Shown here piece after piece: positions 1 through 5,027 of a stretch of DNA of 5,027 bases; positions within the stretch are counted from its first letter, which is position 1, and each line of letters starts with the position of its first letter. The stretch comes from Euryarchaeota archaeon UBA105 (GTDB taxonomy: Archaea > Thermoplasmatota > Poseidoniia > Poseidoniales > Thalassarchaeaceae), in NCBI GenBank assembly GCA_002496905.1, contig DALV01000115.1:1-5027 (forward strand). The letters are read 5' to 3'. Position numbers and translations under genes: made by a program. The notes beneath the pieces were generated by a model. That model ran no database searches, was not told the DNA's origin, and saw nothing but the letters and a program-made list of their open reading frames with translations.

Positions 1-20
1 GCGCTAACAGCGACCTTCAT
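1..20 (-). CDS. possible 5' end of a divergent gene, truncated at the left edge
   Basis: On the minus strand an ATG at 20-18 opens a frame reading MKVAVSA before the window ends. Three bases upstream lies GGTGAT, which matches the 3' part of the archaeal/bacterial Shine-Dalgarno consensus. Its spacing relative to the ATG is equivalent to that of the gcvPB site in this window. The same frame stays open back to a TGA at 119-117 but offers no other ATG, GTG or TTG, so this ATG is the only usual start. Seven residues cannot identify a product. A competing reading is the tail of a plus-strand gene ending at the TAA at 49-51 (16 codons in frame 1, hydrophobic), which I cannot exclude. Confidence 0.35.
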
Positions 21-23
21 TGT

Positions 24-29
24 ATCACC
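24..29 (-). promoter_or_regulatory. possible ribosome binding site of the divergent left-edge gene
   Basis: The minus strand reads GGTGAT, complementary to the 3' end of 16S rRNA (anti-Shine-Dalgarno AUCACCUCC), and sits three bases before the ATG at 20-18. It is the main support for a minus-strand gene start here. A six-base match can occur by chance. Confidence 0.3.
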
Positions 30-140
30 AATACTTGACCTTCTTCCATAACCTAAGAGTGTGTCGGTAAGTAGTGTTTGAATTGTTGAACGAACTATTG
101 AAGCACCACCCGCAATTCAGCAGGACCGCCCAAGGGCTAG
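30..140. other. probable divergent intergenic region, nothing firmly identified
   Basis: No frame here looks like a conserved protein, and no tRNA, riboswitch-like or repeat structure was recognised. It should contain the promoter of gcvPA and perhaps that of a minus-strand gene. A/T-rich patches occur (around 76-84 and 95-100), but none is a clear TATA box at a position I can anchor. A TAG at 138-140 closes the gcvPA frame, so gcvPA cannot begin further upstream. Confidence 0.4.
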
Positions 141-145
141 AGGTG
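141..145 (+). promoter_or_regulatory. ribosome binding site of gcvPA, decides the ATG start
   Basis: AGGTG matches the 3' half of the Shine-Dalgarno consensus and lies seven bases before the ATG at 153. Two other in-frame starts, GTG at 147 and TTG at 150, lie only one and four bases from it. The ATG is therefore preferred. Confidence 0.55.
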
Positions 146-152
146 CGTGTTG

Positions 153-1520
153 ATGGACCAATTACCAAATCTAGGTAGAGAGCAAGAGATGCTCGATTCT
201 ATGGGGCTAAAGTCGATTGATGATTTATTTTCTGACATACCAGAAGGTGTCCGTAGAGTTGATCCATTACCTCTGCGGGGACCCCAATCCGAAGAGGAAA
301 TTTGGGCAGATGCACAACATTTACTCGGGGCCAATATAGATCTTGATTCCAGACCATCCTTCCTTTCTGCTGGCCTGGCTCGAAACTTTGTTCCTACTAT
401 GGTGCCTATGCTCGCAACTCGTGGAGAGTTCCTGACCTCCTACACACCTTACCAGCCAGAGGTCAGCCAAGGAATGCTACAGGCTATGTGGGAGTTCCAG
501 ACAATGGTGTCAGAATTAGTCGGGTTGCCTGTATCAAACGTATCGATGTATGATGCTAGCACAGCCGCGGCAGAAGCCATTACTTGTGCGGTTCGAGTAA
601 AAGGGCGCAAAGCCACTCAGAAAGGAGTAGTCTACGTCTCACAATTTGTACCTCCTCATCGATTGTCTGTAATCGAGAATTACACCCAAGGTGTCGGAAT
701 AGAATTGCGTACACTAGAACACGATTCAAATGGTAGAGTGAACCTAGAAGCCGCATCTTCGGCTGAAGGTGCTTGTGCGGTTTATGTCGAACAACCGAAT
801 GCCTTTGGGGAACTCGATGAGGGTATTACTCGCTTGAAAGAAATCATCGGAGAAAACACGGCTCTAATCATCGGGATTGACGCTGTATCTCTTGGGATTG
901 TTGAAGCGCCAGGAAATTACGGTGCTGATATCGTAGTAGGAGAAGGCCAACCATTTGGAATAGGGCCGACTGCTGGTGGGCCAATCTACGGCCTATTTGC
1001 TTGCAAGAAGGACTACCTTAGGCTGATGCCTGGAAGAATTGTTGGTAAAACCCTTGACGAAGATGGTAAGGATGCTTTCACTTTGACACTATCAACTCGC
1101 GAGCAACATATTCGTCGACACAGAGCAACGTCCAATATTTGTTCCAACGAAACTCTAATCGCCCTAATGGGAGCAATGCACATGGCGCTGCTCGGACCAG
1201 AAGGTTTGGAGAGACTAGCCCTTCGTGTTGCCGCTACAACCGAAATAGCAAAGCAAGCCATATGCGGAATTAATGGAGTCGAGTTAGTTGACCCTGATAC
1301 TCCTAATTTCCGAGAGTTTGCTGTCAAGTTACCAGGTGATGCAAGCGATGCAGTCGCTCACATGGATGCGGCTGGAGTTCTTGGTGGATTCCCGATGGGT
1401 GAATGGTGGGATTCAATGTCATCTTGCTTGTTAATCGGCTGTGATGAAAGAACTACAAAATCGGATATCGATGCACTCGTTTCTGCTCTTTCCGCTTGGG
1501 TCGAGGAGGTGTCTGCATGA
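153..1520 (+). CDS. gcvPA: glycine dehydrogenase (decarboxylating) subunit 1 (P-protein N-terminal half)
   Basis: This is the N-terminal-type subunit of the two-subunit P-protein of the cytoplasmic glycine cleavage system. With GcvPB it decarboxylates glycine on PLP and passes the aminomethyl group to the lipoyl arm of the H-protein. The 455-residue product (from ATG 153) is close to the usual family length of about 440-450. Family signatures include the N-terminal LPNLGREQEML stretch, FLSAG at 70-74, RGEFLTSYTPYQPEVSQG ending at 107, EGQPFGIGPTAGGP at 264-277, and REQHIRRHRATSNIC at 316-330. The fold is aminotransferase class V-like, but this subunit does not carry the PLP lysine, which lies in GcvPB. 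The stop overlaps the gcvPB start by four bases, implying one transcript and translational coupling. Starts at GTG 147 or TTG 150 would add only two or one residues. No frameshift or missing core motif was seen. Confidence 0.96.
   Translation: MDQLPNLGREQEMLDSMGLKSIDDLFSDIPEGVRRVDPLPLRGPQSEEEIWADAQHLLGANIDLDSRPSFLSAGLARNFVPTMVPMLATRGEFLTSYTPYQPEVSQGMLQAMWEFQTMVSELVGLPVSNVSMYDASTAAAEAITCAVRVKGRKATQKGVVYVSQFVPPHRLSVIENYTQGVGIELRTLEHDSNGRVNLEAASSAEGACAVYVEQPNAFGELDEGITRLKEIIGENTALIIGIDAVSLGIVEAPGNYGADIVVGEGQPFGIGPTAGGPIYGLFACKKDYLRLMPGRIVGKTLDEDGKDAFTLTLSTREQHIRRHRATSNICSNETLIALMGAMHMALLGPEGLERLALRVAATTEIAKQAICGINGVELVDPDTPNFREFAVKLPGDASDAVAHMDAAGVLGGFPMGEWWDSMSSCLLIGCDERTTKSDIDALVSALSAWVEEVSA
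1503..1511 (+). promoter_or_regulatory. strong ribosome binding site of gcvPB, inside the end of gcvPA
   Basis: GAGGAGGTG is a near-complete Shine-Dalgarno sequence five bases before the ATG at 1517. It selects that ATG over an in-frame TTG at 1496, which would add seven residues (MGRGGVC) resembling nothing at the N-terminus of the family. The site is embedded in the last codons of gcvPA. Confidence 0.8.
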
Positions 1521-3013
1521 GTGATATCTTCGAGTTTAACGGAGCAAAGGGCTCTGGCTGGTCTCAACCAGAACCAATAAAGGAGGATGCAATAAACACT
1601 GTACCGACTTCTTTACGTCGCTCTAATCTTCCTCGATGGCCTCGAGCCAGTGAGCCGGAATTAGTCCGCCATTACACATTATTGTCACAACGTAATTTTG
1701 GAATTGATACTGGTTTTTATCCTCTTGGATCCTGTACCATGAAGCACAATCCAAGAATCAATGAGAGGGTTGTACAACTACCCGGAATTGATAGGATTCA
1801 TCCATTACAACCTGAGCATCAGATTCAGGGTTTACTTTCCATCTATTATGAGATGCAGGAAATGTTGGCGATTTGTGCTGGAATGGATGAAGTAACCCTG
1901 CAACCAGTTGCTGGAGCACAGGGAGAGTTCACTGCAATTCGATGTATTCAGGAGTACCATCGGCGAAATGGCGACGACCAACGAGACAAGGTGATTGTAC
2001 CCGATTCAGCTCATGGAACAAACCCTGCATCCGCGGCAATGTGTGGTTACGAAATTGTAGAAATCCCAAGCGGTGAAGACGGACGTCTAGATCTCGATGC
2101 CCTCAGAGCGGCTGTTGGAGATGACACAGCGGCAATGATGATTACCAATCCAAGTACGCTTGGAATCTTCGAACCCGAAATCGCCGAAGCGGCAGAAATC
2201 GTTCACACCTCGGGTGGACAAATGTACTACGATGGAGCCAACTTCAATGCGATTTTAGGCAAAACAGACCCAGGTAGAATGGGATTCGATGCAGTGCACT
2301 ATAATCTTCACAAGACCTTCAGTCAGCCACATGGTGGCGGAGGTCCAGGAAGTGGCCCAATCGGAGTAAAGGCACATCTAGCCGACTTCCTTCCATCTCC
2401 AATCGCTGACAGAGAAGAGACCGAAGATGGTGGCGCTACTGGAGATGGTTATCGCTACTTTTGGCGAACCCCCAGCGATTCTATTGGTAAGGTGCAGCAG
2501 TGGCATGGAAATGCTGGGGCCGTGGTTCGAGCATGGGCATACTATCGTCGATATGGTAGAGAACTGGAATTGATGAGCGAGCACGCTGTTCTGAATGCGA
2601 ATTATCTCAGACATCAAATCATGAATCCAACCCAAGAACAGTTGAACTCCATTCACTCAATGCCCGTTGATGGTGCACCTGCTGATTTTGTCAAGCATGA
2701 ATTTACATTGAGCATGATGCCTCTGAAGGAAACCACTGGAGTTACAGGAAAAGATATTGCAAAACGCCTACTCGACTATGGCTATATGTCACCAACTCTT
2801 TACTTCCCGATGATTGTTCCAGAATGTTTGATGATAGAACCAACTGAAACCGAAAGCCGGGAAGTTTTAGATAAATTCGCTGATGACTTCTTGACAATTC
2901 TGAGCGAAGATCCAGAAGTAGTTCAATCAGCACCACATAATACAGATGTTAGGCGCGTGGATGAAGTGCTTGCGGCTAGAAGTCTAGTATTGCGTAAGGA
3001 ATTCGACGATTGA
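1517..3013 (+). CDS. gcvPB: glycine dehydrogenase (decarboxylating) subunit 2 (P-protein C-terminal half, PLP-binding)
   Basis: This is the PLP-carrying subunit of the split glycine decarboxylase. The 498-residue product contains GSCTMKHNPRINE at 71-83, the cofactor-pocket stretch DSAHGTNPASAA starting at 163, and NLHKTF followed by a glycine-rich PHGGGGPGSGP loop. Lys266 in NLHKTF is the expected Schiff-base lysine. Later family blocks are also present: LYFPMIVPECLMIEPTE, and a C-terminal AP-x-x-T-x-V-R-R-V-D-E stretch. All core motifs are intact, so the enzyme should be active together with GcvPA. The ATG overlaps the gcvPA stop (ATGA, 1517-1520). A loop at about residues 300-311, rich in Glu, Asp and Gly, seems longer than in bacterial homologues I remember. 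The genes for the T-, H- and L-proteins are not in the window. Confidence 0.97.
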   Translation: MSDIFEFNGAKGSGWSQPEPIKEDAINTVPTSLRRSNLPRWPRASEPELVRHYTLLSQRNFGIDTGFYPLGSCTMKHNPRINERVVQLPGIDRIHPLQPEHQIQGLLSIYYEMQEMLAICAGMDEVTLQPVAGAQGEFTAIRCIQEYHRRNGDDQRDKVIVPDSAHGTNPASAAMCGYEIVEIPSGEDGRLDLDALRAAVGDDTAAMMITNPSTLGIFEPEIAEAAEIVHTSGGQMYYDGANFNAILGKTDPGRMGFDAVHYNLHKTFSQPHGGGGPGSGPIGVKAHLADFLPSPIADREETEDGGATGDGYRYFWRTPSDSIGKVQQWHGNAGAVVRAWAYYRRYGRELELMSEHAVLNANYLRHQIMNPTQEQLNSIHSMPVDGAPADFVKHEFTLSMMPLKETTGVTGKDIAKRLLDYGYMSPTLYFPMIVPECLMIEPTETESREVLDKFADDFLTILSEDPEVVQSAPHNTDVRRVDEVLAARSLVLRKEFDD

Positions 3014-3044
3014 TATCTAACACAGAATTCAATCTGCGCGAACC

Positions 3045-3050
3045 AAATAT
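3045..3050 (+). promoter_or_regulatory. candidate archaeal TATA box for the membrane-protein gene
   Basis: AAATAT is centred 24.5 bases before the GTG at 3072, the distance expected between a TATA box and the transcription start of a leaderless archaeal mRNA. No Shine-Dalgarno sequence precedes that GTG, which fits leaderless translation. The motif is short and A/T-rich, so this is tentative. Confidence 0.3.
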
Positions 3051-3071
3051 GAGCAACCTAACGCGTGTGTC

Positions 3072-3932
3072 GTGAAGGGGGCTCGCGACTCGGAATGGAT
3101 GAGGGGTCAATCCCTATGGTATCCTGCTAGCGAATCAACTCCTGAGCATCTAATTGGAGAAGAAAATCCTTCCGAAAACTGGGACCTAGCCTCTACCTCC
3201 GAAGTTGATAGAGGTTGGATGAGACAAAGGTTACAGCCATTAGGGCCGAGAATACTCTACACATCAGCATGGGCTCCATTTTTTTTCATCGCTTCCGCTA
3301 TACCTTTGGCATTTCCGGGGCGCACTCCAGATGACCAATTGGTGGCAACATCATTATTCTCTGCTAGCTGGTTTCTATTGTTACTTGGTTTTCGGAAATT
3401 ACAAGATGGTTTACCGATTCCCGTTGAAGGGTTATTGAAAAAATTCTATCCCTTTGACATCTTACTAATGCTTCCCGCTGCAATATTTTTCCTACTACAT
3501 ATTCTGGTCGATAGTCGCTTAGGTTGGCTTTCGTTTCTACTTTTTGCCATCGCCCAATATCGCACAATTCAGAACCTTATTTCGGTGGCAGGTGAGAACT
3601 CTGCTCGGTGGCTTCTTCCAATCAATCCAGAAGACTACTCCGAAGCAGTGCTAAATGATGGTTGGATGGGCGTTTCAACTAATTTCAGAAACGGCACACT
3701 CGCACGGTGGGAGGGAGCACTTCCGGAATATACAGCGAATTTAATTGGAGTAACTCGAGGCGACTCAAGTTTTGTGGCATTCACTCTTATGCATCGTTTA
3801 GGCACAATACATGACGCATTTTCCGACACATTTGTTTCAGACCTCCGCTTTGCTTCTCTTCTTTCCTCGCCACCATTGCTGATTGCTGGAGAGGCGTGGC
3901 CGGAGAGGTTTCTTGCAACAACTGATGAGTAG
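3072..3932 (+). CDS. unrecognised membrane protein with four predicted transmembrane segments
   Basis: I do not recognise this family. The 286-residue product has a polar, acidic N-terminal region (about 1-58) with no signal peptide. Four hydrophobic segments follow at roughly 61-81, 89-107, 128-146 and 149-170; the short loop 108-127 contains several Lys/Arg residues. A mostly soluble tail runs from 171 to 286, including NPEDYSEAVLNDGWMG and a moderately hydrophobic SLLSSPPLLIAG near the end. No catalytic or metal-binding motif stands out. Frame and length argue for a real gene: it fills the gap between gcvPB (58 bases upstream) and purE (55 bases downstream). The start is uncertain. GTG 3072 is the first possible start after a TAA at 3018-3020; ATG 3099 (nine residues shorter) is the first in-frame ATG. 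Neither has a good ribosome binding site. The neighbouring genes do not suggest a role. Confidence 0.75.
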   Translation: MKGARDSEWMRGQSLWYPASESTPEHLIGEENPSENWDLASTSEVDRGWMRQRLQPLGPRILYTSAWAPFFFIASAIPLAFPGRTPDDQLVATSLFSASWFLLLLGFRKLQDGLPIPVEGLLKKFYPFDILLMLPAAIFFLLHILVDSRLGWLSFLLFAIAQYRTIQNLISVAGENSARWLLPINPEDYSEAVLNDGWMGVSTNFRNGTLARWEGALPEYTANLIGVTRGDSSFVAFTLMHRLGTIHDAFSDTFVSDLRFASLLSSPPLLIAGEAWPERFLATTDE

Positions 3933-3960
3933 ATTTTGCAGTGGTTGCTTTCGGCAGGCA

Positions 3961-3966
3961 TTTTAA
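3961..3966 (+). promoter_or_regulatory. candidate archaeal TATA box for purE-guaAB
   Basis: TTTTAA is centred 24.5 bases before the ATG at 3988, the same spacing as the AAATAT hexamer upstream of the preceding gene. No Shine-Dalgarno sequence lies ahead of either purE start candidate, which fits a leaderless transcript beginning at 3988. This is an inference from spacing only. Confidence 0.3.
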
Positions 3967-3987
3967 CCGGCCGTTATGCGCTGTTGC

Positions 3988-4461
3988 ATGGACATATGTG
4001 TTGTTCTCGGTTCCAAGTCAGACATGCCAATCGCTGAGAAATGCAAAGGGGTGCTGGAAAAGTTCAATGTCAGTTACCAAATTAGAGTTGCATCAGCCCA
4101 TCGAGCACCCAAATATTTGGAAGGAATAATTGAGAAAGCAGAAGCCGATGGTTGTCAGGTTTTCATTGGAATGGCAGGTGTCGCAGCAGCACTTCCTGGA
4201 GTAATAGCCTCGATGACCACTAAGCCGGTAATCGGCGTTCCAGTCGGCGGAAAGGTACCTCTCGATTCTCTTCTATCGATCGTTCAAATGCCACCGGGGA
4301 TGCCAGTTGCAACCGTAGGTGTAGACCGTGGAGATAATGCAGGTGCTTTGGCTGTACAAATTCTTGCTACTTCCAACGAATCTCTAGCTGCAGCATATGT
4401 CGATTATAGATCAGCGATGACTGCAAAAGTGATTTCTGACGATGAGTCTATTCAGGGGTGA
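3988..4461 (+). CDS. purE: N5-carboxyaminoimidazole ribonucleotide mutase (PurE, class I type)
   Basis: The enzyme converts N5-CAIR to 4-carboxy-AIR in de novo purine synthesis, in the cytoplasm, normally as an octamer. The 157-residue product is the usual size for a single-domain PurE. It has the N-terminal VVLGSKSDMP motif (residues 5-14) that binds the substrate phosphate, and SAHRAP at 36-41 containing the conserved active-site His38. The GMAGVAAALPGVIA block and VPLDSLLSIVQMPPGMPVAT follow. The SAHR form suggests the class I mutase, which works with the PurK carboxylase, rather than the animal-type class II carboxylase. The VGVDRGDNAG stretch resembles archaeal members. ATG 3976 would add four residues (MRCC); ATG 3988 fits the family N-terminus better and fits the upstream TATA-like hexamer. 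guaAB follows closely. purK is not in the window. Confidence 0.95.
   Translation: MDICVVLGSKSDMPIAEKCKGVLEKFNVSYQIRVASAHRAPKYLEGIIEKAEADGCQVFIGMAGVAAALPGVIASMTTKPVIGVPVGGKVPLDSLLSIVQMPPGMPVATVGVDRGDNAGALAVQILATSNESLAAAYVDYRSAMTAKVISDDESIQG
4454..4460 (+). promoter_or_regulatory. ribosome binding site of guaAB, inside the end of purE
   Basis: AGGGGTG is a Shine-Dalgarno-like stretch that overlaps the purE stop and ends nine bases before the ATG at 4470. In-frame alternatives are TTG 4467 (six bases away) and GTG 4458, which lies within the site itself. ATG 4470 is the simplest choice, but the long spacing leaves TTG 4467 possible. Confidence 0.45.
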
Positions 4462-4469
4462 AGTCATTG

Positions 4470-5027
4470 ATGAACACCCAGATGCTAGTCGATGAGGCGA
4501 TCGAAGCACTGGAATCACAAATTGACGATACTGCAATCATTGCCTGTTCAGGAGGTATCGACAGCTCGGTTGCAGCGGTATTAGCCCACCGTGCTGTAGG
4601 TAGCCTACTCCATTGTGTCTATGTCGATACAGGATTCATGCGCAAAGGAGAGACTGAGGAAGTTCGTGAGATGTTCAACGAAATGGGAATCAAACTCCAA
4701 GTCGTCGATGCTTCTGATCGTTTCTTTAGTAATCTCGAAGGAATCACTGATCCGGAAGAAAAGCGGAAGGTTATCGGTGAACAATTCATTCGAGTTTTTG
4801 AGGAAGAACAAAGCAACTGCGGTGCAAAATTTCTCGTTCAAGGAACCATTGCACCAGATTGGATTGAATCAGGTGGTGGCGAACGAGATGTCATCAAAAG
4901 TCATCACAATGTAGGAGGATTGCCTGAAGACGTCGATTTGAAAATTGTCGAACCTCTGCGCGAATTCTACAAGGATGAGGTTCGCCAAATCGCTAGAGAA
5001 CTCGGTATCAAGTCAAGTGAAAGGCAA
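4470..5027 (+). CDS. guaAB: GMP synthetase ATP-pyrophosphatase subunit (subunit B), 3' end cut off by the window
   Basis: The protein adenylates XMP and, using ammonia delivered by a glutaminase partner, forms GMP. 186 codons are visible and the frame is still open at the right edge. Residues 27-33 are SGGIDSS, the PP-loop of N-type ATP pyrophosphatases. They are followed by VDTGFMRKGE, the TDPEEKRKVIGEQFIRVFEEE block, VQGTIAPDWIESGG, IKSHHNVGGLPE and VEPLREFYKDEVR, all typical of GuaA. The window ends where the conserved PFPGPGL motif would be expected next. Upstream of the start is the purE stop with no room for a class I glutaminase domain, so this is the separate-subunit form found in many archaea, not the fused bacterial GuaA. 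The partner subunit is outside the window. The gene begins 8 bases after purE, implying cotranscription. Confidence 0.95.
   Translation, partial: MNTQMLVDEAIEALESQIDDTAIIACSGGIDSSVAAVLAHRAVGSLLHCVYVDTGFMRKGETEEVREMFNEMGIKLQVVDASDRFFSNLEGITDPEEKRKVIGEQFIRVFEEEQSNCGAKFLVQGTIAPDWIESGGGERDVIKSHHNVGGLPEDVDLKIVEPLREFYKDEVRQIARELGIKSSERQ

Noticed and set aside
21..152. Possible glycine riboswitch ahead of gcvPA
   Set aside because: The space is limited and I see no paired conserved elements typical of the glycine aptamer. Glycine riboswitches are a bacterial feature and the window looks archaeal.
1013..1327. A 104-codon minus-strand frame antisense to gcvPA
   Set aside because: It lies wholly opposite conserved gcvPA sequence, and its composition (rich in Ser/Arg) is typical of antisense shadow frames.
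3049..3075. Eight-codon frame MSNLTRVS whose TGA overlaps the GTG at 3072 (GTGA), resembling an upstream leader peptide
   Set aside because: It is very short, has no ribosome binding site, and its ATG overlaps the candidate TATA box. Chance is the simpler explanation.
3933..3960. Possible T-rich transcription terminator after the membrane-protein gene
   Set aside because: The longest T-run here is four bases and there is no stem-loop. The evidence is too weak to call a terminator. The gap at 3014-3044 likewise shows none.
3635..3961. A 108-codon minus-strand frame opposite the end of the membrane-protein gene
   Set aside because: The plus-strand frame has clear membrane segments and fits the gap between neighbours. 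The antisense frame is polar, Ser/Arg-rich and lacks a recognisable motif or ribosome binding site.
3941..4129. A 62-codon plus-strand frame overlapping the start of purE
   Set aside because: It overlaps conserved PurE motifs in another frame and shows no protein-like pattern of its own.
4615..4914. A 99-codon plus-strand frame within guaAB
   Set aside because: It lies out of frame inside well-conserved GuaA coding sequence and has no ribosome binding site or family resemblance. It is a shadow frame.

Overview
The window looks like a gene-dense stretch of an archaeal chromosome, most plausibly a Thermoplasmatota-type (marine Euryarchaeota-like) genome. That lineage is an inference. It rests on a GMP synthetase ATP-pyrophosphatase gene with no fused glutaminase domain (the two-subunit form common in archaea), a PurE sequence of archaeal flavour, Shine-Dalgarno sites of the AGGAGGTGAT type, and two A/T-rich hexamers placed where an archaeal TATA box would serve a leaderless start. 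The split glycine dehydrogenase (GcvPA + GcvPB) occurs in both archaea and many bacteria, so it does not decide the domain.

Layout: bases 1-20 (minus strand) may hold the first codons of a divergent gene, of which only seven residues are visible. Bases 21-152 are a probable divergent intergenic region with nothing firmly identifiable except ribosome binding sites. Bases 153-3013 carry gcvPA and gcvPB, which overlap by four bases (ATGA) and encode the two subunits of the PLP-dependent P-protein of the glycine cleavage system. Bases 3072-3932 encode a protein I do not recognise, with four predicted membrane segments and a soluble C-terminal part. Bases 3988-4461 are purE (N5-CAIR mutase), followed after 8 bases by the start of guaAB (ATP-pyrophosphatase subunit of GMP synthetase), which runs off the right edge.

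How the genes fit together: glycine cleavage yields CO2, ammonia and 5,10-methylene-tetrahydrofolate (or a tetrahydropterin analogue in some archaea). One-carbon units and glycine are purine precursors, and purE and guaAB act in early and late purine synthesis. The window therefore has a loose one-carbon/purine theme, but only gcvPA-gcvPB and purE-guaAB look tightly linked. The partner genes gcvT, gcvH, purK and the GMP synthetase glutaminase subunit are not in the window.

Most of the sequence is ordinary metabolic coding DNA. I see no CRISPR array, mobile element, tRNA or rRNA, and no convincing new system. The least explained element is the four-helix membrane protein at 3072-3932.
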